Shown here one piece after another: positions 56,347-64,000 of a stretch of 64,000 bases of DNA (position 1 is the stretch's first letter; every line of letters begins with the position of its first letter). The notes below the pieces were generated by a model. That model was not told the origin of the DNA. It saw nothing but the letters and a program-made list of their open reading frames with translations, and searched no databases. The stretch is from positions 496,001-560,000 of the forward strand of contig NC_063020.1 of assembly GCF_020509005.1 (NCBI RefSeq), read 5' to 3'. This DNA comes from Fulvia fulva (taxonomy: Eukaryota; Ascomycota; Dothideomycetes; Mycosphaerellales; Mycosphaerellaceae). Both the position numbers and the translations under genes were made by a program.

Positions 56347-57271
56347 CTAGTCGAGATCCGCAGTGACGTTGGAGAACTCGCCCTTCTCCAGCTTCGTCTT
56401 CCAGAAGATTGGATTCGTGTCGTTGAATCCGTGCTTCACCCATCCAGCCTCCTTCACGTGGTACAGGTTGATGTAACCACCAGAGAACGCATCTCTGTGA
56501 GTGGCCGCCAGAATACTTCTCCGGCCCAGCTCAAGCGCCTCCTCATCTTCCAGATCGTACTTGTACTCCGCGTCGAGCACACCGTAGGCGAATGTCTGAC
56601 CGGAACCGACACAGAACAGGTTACCTGCTAACCGAGTGCCGTCGCTGTCGATGTAGTAGAGCGCTGGACCTTCCGAGGGAGTCACGCCGGCGCACATGGT
56701 ACCCATGCTCAAGCCCATGCCCTTGTAGGAGTAGACGAGGTTCGCGAGAATCTTGGAGGCTGCGCAGACGGTGATGCGGCGCTTGTGACGGAGTTCGTGG
56801 AGGCGGCATTGCATTCCCAGGTAGGCGAGCCAGTATTGGCAGTCCTAGAGAGTTACGTGTCAGCATCACAGAATCACATGCATATCTTGAGGCAGTAGTT
56901 CGAGATCATCTTACAGCAGCACCACCAGCCATAGTTCCCAGCAACGCGCTGTTGATCTCGATGACCTTCTTCACTGTCTGACTTGCAATCCAGTTTCCTG
57001 CTGTTGCTCTCGAGTCTGTCGCCACGATGATGCCGCCCTTGAATCTGAAGGCGAGCGTTGTGGTTCCGTGGGCGATCTTGATGGGGCAGTTGGGGTTGGA
57101 GTGGTCATCGGTCATGGCGCGCAGCCATTGTTGTGATGAGGCGATGGGCGGCATGGCGAACTTGAGAGAGAGCGACGGCGCAAGGTCATTCTCAAGTTGT
57201 GCTATCTCGTCGTCCTGGAAGATCTCCGTCTCTGTAGCTGGCCGGCTGTATTGAGCCACCAGCGAGTCCAT
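56347..57271 (-). CDS. pre2: Proteasome subunit beta type-5
   Basis: Two exons: 57,271-56,915 and 56,844-56,347, with a 70-nt intron (GTAAGA...CTCTAG), giving 284 aa. The propeptide ends at HG before [21 protein letters not shown], so Thr of TTTLAF becomes the catalytic N-terminal Thr of the mature subunit. [56 protein letters not shown] and [12 protein letters not shown] are all family-typical, with the catalytic Asp and Lys (RFKGG) positions kept. This subunit carries the chymotrypsin-like activity of the 20S core. The frame continues upstream to 57,490 but I start at [11 protein letters not shown], which fits the known propeptide length. Confidence 0.95.
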
Positions 57272-58447
57272 CGTGGCAGAGTGTGGTTGGGAATGAAGCG
57301 GGGGTAGTGGAGATGGTCGGCGGTACGGGTAGTGTAGGCGGAGCGGTGTTGAAGAGTGGTGGTGTGGGCGAGGTGATGGATGTTTGATGTGTTTCGTGAT
57401 GTGGAAGTCGCCCACAACGCGAGAGCTCACAGCTTCAGGCAGGAGCGACGCATCACCGAAAGCTCGGGCCATGAGTGCCTGAGGTGTCAAGATCAGCCAA
57501 CAACATCATTACTTTGCCACAATGCAGCATCGACACAATAACATCAAGGTAATCTGACAGGCCATGCAACAGATCATGAGCTCGCTGCAGACTCGGGGCA
57601 TCACAGTGCACGCGAAACATCACAGCCGGCTCTCTGACAGCTGTTGAACAGAGCCTTCAACTCGTGCAACAACATCATCAGCATACGCGCCGAACTTCGA
57701 TATGTTGCGTCGAAGGGAATCTCTATCTACCGACCGAAGTGATCTCTTCATAGATACCTGCGGTTGAGACATGAGGCAGAGTAAAGCCGAGTAGGCAACA
57801 AAGAGCAACGAATGCACGAATGGCGGTTCCCAGGCGGCTGTGATTTTGTTCAAGGCTCATTGGCTAAGTCTTGGTTGCAAGCTAATCGTCTTCCATCTCA
57901 AGCTGCAGAGCAAGTTCCGATGTGCCGTGCTGTTGCGCCGCTTTAGGCGCTTTGCTGTTTCACACCTATCGATCACAGTATAACAGCATCGTTACAGCTC
58001 AATTGTAGGGTTTCAGCACCATCTCCTGATAAACCCACCATCGCCTTGATCCCCAAAAGCCTTGCGCTCTCGGCACACCACTGGCAAGCCCAATTGCCGA
58101 CGCCGAACCACGATCGACTGGACGCAGTACACGCTGTTACGTTGCGAGATATAACTCTATCACGATCACAAAACCGCTGGCAAACCTGAAGACCGCTATC
58201 GAATAGCTCAAGGTGGCCAGGGATTCCTGTCCATCCATCTGACAGAAATCCAGACTCAGCATAATGTGCGAGTCATACTTATCAAGTACCAGTGTGACTG
58301 CAAAAAAGAGAGTGTCAGTGCATGTTTGTAATTGCTTTCAAGAGTACCCATAAGCTGCCTTTTCCCTTGCACTGTACGCCCGGTATGACCGATCCGCATG
58401 AGTGCAGAAGGAGTTGTGTTAATACGGCAGAGTAGCTCTTACAGATC
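57272..58447. other. Intergenic, 1.2 kb
   Basis: Promoter of the proteasome gene at its left edge. The open frame at 57,272-57,490 is its leader. No other gene is supported. Confidence 0.45.
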
Positions 58448-58729
58448 CTACTTTCTCGAGCTGAAATGACCGCCAAATTTGCAGATATTCGGAAGATTTG
58501 GCGGCTGCGCTTTGCCATTGTCGCTTGCATCCCATAGAAGTTTCGCTCCTTCACACTCCTTGTAATGCCTCAAGAACGACTCCTTGGTGTAGACTTTGTC
58601 GCGGCGGGCGACGAAATCTCCTCGAAGCCTATGGGGGTCCTCCAGTAGAAGTTGACATCCAGAACACGACACACCATGCTCGACTTTTCTGCTTCTGGTA
58701 GCGTAAGATGGGAAAGCGCAACAAGTCAT
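58448..58729 (-). CDS. Small zinc-finger-like protein or gene fragment
   Basis: 93 aa from ATG at 58,729. It contains CSGCQLLLED, then RRDKVYTKESFLRHYKECEGAKLLW, a C-x2-C ... H-x3-C arrangement. That resembles the terminal zinc-binding part of larger fungal F-box-type and uncharacterised proteins ('Y...FL.H...C..A..LW'). No other part of such a protein is seen nearby, so it may be a fragment or a mis-bounded exon. It runs antisense to the kinase-like gene's promoter region. Confidence 0.35.
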   Translation of the reverse strand: MTCCAFPSYATRSRKVEHGVSCSGCQLLLEDPHRLRGDFVARRDKVYTKESFLRHYKECEGAKLLWDASDNGKAQPPNLPNICKFGGHFSSRK

Positions 58730-58921
58730 GTACGCAAACTGAGGCTGTATAACAATCTCGCTGCCTCTGTACGTGCGTTTCCGAAGTCATGACGAGTACA
58801 AGTGCCCAGACGAACGAGCAGGCGCGTCACGAAACACGTCAAAACACTGCTTAGTCATGACACTTCTCACAACCAACACAAGAAAGATCGAGGGTCATCT
58901 TCGAAGCTGTCATCAATCAAC

Positions 58922-59789
58922 ATGGCCCCGGATAACTATGACGAAACTCCACGCATACTCTCCATGGAAGTAGACATCGACGATGAGAATGATAGTGAAT
59001 ATCGTGTCCAGGCTGGTCCTTTGGTCAAGTACATCACCATAGCACCCGGCACTCTTCAGCGTGATCTGCTTTCTTTCCCTCTAGCCTCTTTACCGCGATT
59101 ACCATACAAAGATCCCTCATGGAATTCGGCACGTATACATCGAGATAGAAAGTCGGGAGAAATCAGGACCGAGCTGTCCAGCAAGATACTAGCGGCCGTG
59201 ACGAACATCTGGCACGCTGCTACTCACGATGTCACGATCTTACAGAGGACGAAGCGGCTGAGTGCTGCAGCTTTTGAGACGATACTGCTAGCAATGACAC
59301 CAGTGACTGCTATTGAAGGCTCTGCGCCTCACACGGGACCCACCGGAAAGCTTGGAAGTAGTCGCAAAGATCGCAAGGTTCGAATGGGAGATTCCAAGCA
59401 TCGAGCGGGAGACCAGAGCTTACCAGCTCTTGCACCAAAGCCAAGAGTCTGGTATTGCTCCTCGGTTTCTTGGACATGTTCACGAAGGAACTCGTGTGAT
59501 GGGATTCGTCCTTGAGAAGATGGGTGGGCGGCAACCTGCCTCCATTGACAAGCTACACGAGTGTGAAATGGTCCTCAAAAGGTTCCACGCCCTTGGCTTG
59601 CTTCATGGAGACGTCAATCGATATAACTTCCTCGTGGGAAAGGACAACGTCAAGATTGTCGATTTCGAGCATACAGTGGAAGGTGCCACAGCGGAACTCC
59701 AGGCCCAGGAGCTTGCAACTTTGCGTTCTGAACTCAACGAGCAGTCTGGGCGCGGCGGCGGTTTTTTACCTGCCGTGGACGGTGAATGA
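58922..59789 (+). pseudogene. Fungal protein-kinase-like gene with a frame break
   Basis: The N-terminal frame starts at ATG 58,922 (MAPDNYDETPRILSMEVDIDD) and is readable to about 59,300 (YITIAPGT, FPLASLPRLPY, DPSWNSARIHRD). The kinase-like half is in another frame from about 59,313: EVVAKIARFEWEIPSIERET, APRFLGHVHEGTRVMGFVLEKM, LHGDVNRYNFLV (catalytic loop) and VKIVDFEHT (metal-binding). It ends at 59,789. The two frames belong to one protein family, and the join lies near 59,300-59,350. I found no GT-AG pair that restores the frame, so a one-base indel is likely, though an unusual intron cannot be ruled out. The catalytic residues look intact. The biological role of this family is unknown. 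Confidence 0.65.
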
Positions 59790-60196
59790 TCGCAGAAGTG
59801 AACCGTGCTGCTATTCATCACAGATTCTACCGGCAGAGCGGACTTGCTTTCTTTGCGCCTTGTTGCATGCGGCGATTGAGATCGTCCTTTCCACTGCAGC
59901 CACAATCGAGGCGGTCACGAAAAGCCTAAATGCTCACATGCGACCTTCTTACTGGACAATTTAAGCGCCTCGTCATGCAAGGCGATGTTGCGGACAACGG
60001 ACTTTTTGAGCGATGCGGCGTTTCTTGGCCGGATCCTTCGACAGACGTCACCCGCTGCGACAGATTGCGGCACGGGAAACAATATATACATGCAGGTAAA
60101 GATCCTGTTGGATTCCCCGACACATCCTCCACGTTTCCCGAGATCTACAACCAACAGGAACAACAAACAATTGAAGATCCCAAAGCAGAATTCGCA
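59790..60196. other. Intergenic between co-oriented genes
   Basis: Presumed promoter of the SDR gene. An in-frame open stretch reaches back to 59,930 but shows no domain and is treated as leader. Confidence 0.45.
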
Positions 60197-61156
60197 ATGG
60201 TCTCACTCAAGAACATGCAAGCGGCCAATGAGGCTCTGCCTCGCCGAAGCATCACAGCAGTCTTCGTAGGCGCAACATCTGGCATCGGACTGGGAGCAAT
60301 CGAATCAACGCTGAAGCACACCAAAGCATCGAAGCTCTACATAATAGGTCGTTCACGCTCCAAATTCCAGGAAACACTCACACGCCTGGAAGAGATTGAC
60401 ACGTTTGCGAGCCTAACCTTCGTCGAAGCACAGGTGTCGTCGTTGAAAGAGGTCGACCGCGTGGTCAGCATTGTCGAGCAGCAAGAGTCCTACCTCGACA
60501 TATTATGGCTCTCACAAGGCGGTCTGGATGCCTCAGCATACACTCTCAACGACGAAGGAATACTACCAAGTTTCGCAATCACATACTACTCCCGCATGCT
60601 GTTCATGCACCGCCTCGCACCACTATTACGGAACTCGCCCGACCAAGGAATAATATCCGTTCTCTCCGCCGGCGAAGAAGGCAAAATCAACACTTCCGAT
60701 CTGGGCATACAAGATCCCAAAAACTACGGCTTCATCAGCGCAACAAAGCAGTGCGTCACCATGATGAGTCTAGCCATGCACGAGATGTCCCTCAAAGAAC
60801 CCAACATCAGCTTCATGCATACATTCCCCGGAGCAGTGAAGACCAACGTCCACGACAAGTGGGCACGAACCTTTACTGGAGCATGGACGCCGGTCGGATG
60901 GGCTGTCGATTGGGTTATGACACCTGCTCTGCACTTGTTCTCAATGACAGCCGAGGTCGCGGGAGAGATTGGGTTCTATGAGATGACGAGCAAGAGGTTT
61001 GCGGCCTCGAAAGATCAGAACTCGTTCCGGGTGTGGGATAATGCGGAGGAGACGTGCGGATGTGAGGAGCTGCTGATGCATTATCGGTATGATGGGACGG
61101 CGAAGAAGTTGTGGAAGCATACGATGGAGGCTTTTGATAAGGCGCTGCAAGGATGA
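60197..61156 (+). CDS. Short-chain dehydrogenase/reductase-like protein without a canonical YxxxK
   Basis: 319 aa in one exon, with ATG at 60,197 (MVSLKNMQAANEALPRRS). The Rossmann start is SITAVFVGATSGIGLGAIES, with the family's GxxxGxG loop, followed by LYIIGRSRSK, the usual place for NADP-selecting Arg/Ser. DILWLSQGGLD replaces the NNAG motif and IISVLSAGEEG holds the Ser region. The expected Tyr-x3-Lys pair is not obvious: NYGFISATKQC has Tyr and Lys seven residues apart. The protein may therefore be an atypical or non-catalytic SDR, as in several fungal families of unknown substrate. No signal peptide. It is co-oriented with the kinase-like gene. Confidence 0.75.
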   Translation: MVSLKNMQAANEALPRRSITAVFVGATSGIGLGAIESTLKHTKASKLYIIGRSRSKFQETLTRLEEIDTFASLTFVEAQVSSLKEVDRVVSIVEQQESYLDILWLSQGGLDASAYTLNDEGILPSFAITYYSRMLFMHRLAPLLRNSPDQGIISVLSAGEEGKINTSDLGIQDPKNYGFISATKQCVTMMSLAMHEMSLKEPNISFMHTFPGAVKTNVHDKWARTFTGAWTPVGWAVDWVMTPALHLFSMTAEVAGEIGFYEMTSKRFAASKDQNSFRVWDNAEETCGCEELLMHYRYDGTAKKLWKHTMEAFDKALQG

Positions 61157-61795
61157 AGCGCCACCAGCTTCGTCGACTATGGCAGTGATCGGCAAGGACG
61201 GCAGAGTCATCAACGTCGGACGATTCACCAGCCTCCTTGAGCACAACCAGACCATCACCAACCCAGCACTGGTCTACATATTCGGAGCTGTACAGAGCTC
61301 GCCGGGGAAGCAGCAGCATCGGGGATTTGATGTCATACGTTTCACTGCTGCTGGGATCCAGGCGTATTTTGGAAAGACGAAGAGAAAGATGATGCTTGGC
61401 GAGAGTAAGGAGGATTGGGAGAACGTTTAGTCGCCAGCCAAGATCACGGCAGGAGAGGATGTCGACATTCAGGCTGCTTGTGGATGGTGCTATGGGAGGC
61501 AGGAGGTGTTCTTGCAGTAAACATCTAGCGGAGCGCCAGAGGGAAAGACCCTGGTGAGGTGGCATCCAGCAAGCGTAGCGAAGTGGAAGTGGGGGACGTT
61601 GATAGATCCCTGCAAATTTGGCACGTGCTTCACTTTTCAGGCTCCATCGCCACTTCCCTTCAGCTTGCCACTTCTCGAGTTATCAACACACACTTCACCT
61701 CCACCGACCTCACCAACCCTACACCACCCATACACTTTCAACAACATACGCGACCGCCACCAACTCCATTTGACAGAGCGCCGATCACCGCCAAC
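61157..61795. other. Intergenic
   Basis: 3' UTR of the SDR gene and promoter of the next gene. Short frames on both strands have no features. Confidence 0.45.
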
Positions 61796-62512
61796 ATGGA
61801 CCCAGCACCACCCAATGACAAGCGCAACATCTTCCCGTTCTTCAGGCTTCCGCGTGAACTAAGAGATGGCATCTACGAATGTGTTGAGGCTCGTACTGAG
61901 AGTTCTAACGTGCCCATCACCTCGAGCTTGTGTTGCCACTTGCGCCTTGAAGGAGGTCTTTGCACCAACCTGCTTCTGGTCAGCAAGCAATTCGCTGCCG
62001 AATACAAGGAGAGGGGAAGCGCACGCATCAAGCTCACCACATGTGAGTTCATTTCTCGCTCCGGGCAGAAGCGAGCAGACATCCCACCAGTCGTGAAGAA
62101 TGTTCACGCCACCTCTCTGAAGCTGGAAGCTTACGGAGACGTCCTCATCGCTCACCTCAAGGGAAGCACAAATTTCGTGAGGGAGTACATTACGGAGATC
62201 GGAACCACGACAACCACAATATAGATCTTTGTGTACAACATCAAAGACCACAACGTACCGCTGACAGTTTTGTCTGATCTTCAAGTACAAGACAAGTGCG
62301 GACCTATGGTGGCTCTCACGAAGCATAATCCTGTTGCGATCAATCTGTACAACGTGATCTTTGGGGAAGAAATTCAAGGCTATGGTTGGGTGGATTTTCA
62401 GCACACCAAGGAATACGAGATCTCGGATCTGGCTTCATGGACAAAGGCTGATGGATGGGTGGAGAAGGATGGAAGTGTATGCTCGTGGAAAAAGCCGGCA
62501 AGGGAAGATTGA
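61796..62512 (+). CDS. LPRELR-type (2EXR/F-box-like) protein
   Basis: Exon 1 is 61,796-62,176 and exon 2 is 62,225-62,512, giving 222 aa. Without splicing, a TAG at 62,222-62,224 stops the frame. A 48-nt intron (GTGAGG...ATATAG, 62,177-62,224) ends exactly with that TAG and restores a continuous frame, NF-IFVYNIKDHN. The N-terminus has FFRLPRELRDGIYECV, the same helix motif as in the 29.7-32.7 kb array, followed by LLLVSKQFAAEYKE. The tail is beta-rich and charged. The helical first exon of the array genes is absent. Function unknown. Confidence 0.72.
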
Positions 62513-62894
62513 CGGCTTCTTGCTTCAGAAAATGCACAGGTTGACAGGGAGAAGTGCGCGAGGGCGCCACAGCATGTCAACACTAGAAGGACACATCAAC
62601 AGCGGATCAAGCACGATCTGCAACCACAACCCCATCTCGACACACGACAAGGACCGCGGTCATAACTATGCCCAGGGACAAATGTAACATACGAATCACT
62701 TGCCCTTCCTCCAGCACCGCGCGATACTTGCTGCGGGGTTTGCAGCAGAAATGAGAGGGTGAAGCGAAATATTGAGGGCAACGTGGGAAGGGAGCCTTTT
62801 GCATGTGCATTTCGAAGGACGCACTTCCTCTCAGGCTGAAAGTAAGGTCACTCGAGGTTCGAGTGTCTCCGCGGCAGTCTCGTTCGACGTATGA
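62513..62894. other. Convergent intergenic region
   Basis: It lies between two convergent genes; nothing else is recognised. Confidence 0.45.
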
Positions 62895-64000
62895 TCAATC
62901 TCGAGTCTCTTGCTTCACTTGCACCTCTCTCAACTCCTGCTTCACCCGGACTGCATCGGCAGGTCTTCGCTCAGCAGTCGCACCATCAGCGAACTCTTGC
63001 TTCACTTGCGCATCCCTCTCAATCTCTGGCTCCGTCCTTCCCGCATCTGCATCTTCCGGCAGATTGGCCTGGTCGCCAACGACCTCTTCCTTAACCTGCG
63101 GACCAACAACCAAAGCCAGAACTTCCGACAACCTCGTGAATGCTGGCGGTTCACGGCCTTGACGATACTCGTACTTCGCTCTACAACGCACCTGGAGCGT
63201 CTTCATCTTCTCACTCCATAATGTGCCATCAGAACTCATCGCGAACGTACGCATCGAGCTCCGGTCATCAGGTTCCATGGCGCACAGTACCTCCAACATG
63301 GACTCCTCAATACATGTACTGTCATCATAGGCCATATAACCCCAGATCTCACATCCCATGGCGCCGCCCTCGTTGTCAATCATGGACTCCACAATCCTGG
63401 TCAATGTATCGATAGCATTGCGTTTGGTTTTGGAAATTCGTGGTGGGCTCAGTCGCTTTCGCAGTGATCTTCTCGATTCTTGCCACGACCTTCTCGTAAA
63501 TGCTGTAAGACGTCCGGCATGCTTTGCGCCCAATGGGATCATTTGAGAGCCAATCGTCGATTTGCCCGTAGTGGGAGTCGAAGTCGAAGACCTTTTTGCG
63601 ATCGCGGCGCTCTTTGGCTTCTTGGGCTTTCTGTGCATTGTCGATTGCTTCTGCCTTGAGACGCAGGCGAGTGGAGTGGGCGTCGAGTACACGGCTTGTC
63701 AATTGTGGAAAGGTCATGTTGCCTAGTGTCGCATGGAATATGCGTTGACGTAAGACATCTGCATCCATGGTACTGATGGTCTCCCAGAGGAGGCCTCGAT
63801 CGATCGGCGGCGACTGGCCCGGAAAGTAGACGCTGGCGCCGTACATCGGCTGATATTGAGTCGAGAAAAGTGTGTTCATCTGGTACACTGGATGCTCTGG
63901 AGCGGGGACGACACCGTTGTGGATGACGGTGGTCCTTTGCATTTTGATCGGACGTATGCCGACCCAGGCGACTGGCTCTGGATGTTCACGTTTCAAGGCT
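62895..64000 (-). CDS. Partial unknown protein with four C-terminal VK[QE]E motifs, frame shifted once
   Basis: The gene enters the window from beyond 64,000 with no start codon visible. The first frame (63,996-63,430) reads GVVPAPEHPVYQMNTLF, MDADVLRQRIFHATLGNMTFPQL and YGQIDDWLSNDPIGRKACR. The second (from about 63,430) reads NAIDTLTRIVESMIDNEGGAMGCEIWGYMAYDD and ends at 62,895. Continuity of the product needs a one-base shift within the AAAACCAAA stretch near 63,430. No splice sites explain it, so it may be a sequencing slip or a true lesion. The last 60 residues carry VKEE, VKQE, VKQE and VKQE, which fit the psi-K-x-E SUMO-acceptor consensus. A nuclear regulatory role is possible. Family not recognised. 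Confidence 0.6.

Overview
The window is nuclear DNA of a filamentous ascomycete (Pezizomycotina; a Dothideomycete close to Mycosphaerellaceae is my best inference). The reasons are split genes with 48-200 nt introns, a Zn2Cys6 regulator, a HET-domain gene, eukaryotic housekeeping genes (cullin-3, ribosomal protein eL27, proteasome beta-5) and a block of transposons carrying the C-to-T signature of repeat-induced point mutation (RIP).

Layout. Bases 1 to about 18,590 are a nested transposon graveyard in which CpA (and over most of it TpG) has almost vanished. A Tad-type LINE on the minus strand (258-4,989) sits between 13-bp target duplications. It interrupts the remains of a minus-strand Gypsy-like element whose gag-like frame starts near 8,252. 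A complete but dead chromodomain Gypsy element (8,789-15,957) has 193-bp LTRs and a perfect GATAA target duplication. It lies between that remnant and a minus-strand Copia-type gag (about 16,100-16,998). A hAT transposase on the plus strand (about 17,600-18,914) is RIP-mutated at its 5' part and clean at its 3' end.

From 19.1 kb onward the DNA is ordinary gene space. The genes are: an APH-like kinase (-), a 135-aa protein (+), a heme-thiolate peroxygenase with an in-frame TGA (-), cullin-3 (+), a tandem array of three paralogous two-exon 2EXR/F-box-like genes (-) of which one is frameshifted, eL27 (-), a 2,304-aa helical-repeat/coiled-coil protein (+), a HET-domain protein (+), and an unknown protein (-). 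Further on come a propionyl/acetyl-CoA synthetase-like enzyme ending AKL (+), a tRNA-Lys(CTT)-like locus (+), a Zn2Cys6 regulator (-), an amidase relic lacking its catalytic core (-), a GPR1/FUN34/YaaH acetate-transporter-family protein (+), an NADP-dependent MDR reductase ending SKL (+), proteasome beta-5 (-), a broken kinase-like gene (+), an SDR (+), a fourth LPRELR-type gene (+), and a partial gene with four VK[QE]E motifs cut by the window end (-).

Themes. The housekeeping genes are intact, while the lineage-variable genes (peroxygenase, one 2EXR copy, amidase, kinase-like, terminal gene) carry nonsense or frameshift lesions. The 45.6-55.8 kb interval groups functions that could together serve short-chain carboxylate use (amidase relic, acyl-CoA synthetase, acetate-family transporter, regulator, peroxisomal reductase); this grouping is an inference. 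I could not identify a clearly new multi-gene system. The best candidates for novelty are the 2EXR array, the 2,304-aa repeat protein and the strand-asymmetric RIP of the LINE.
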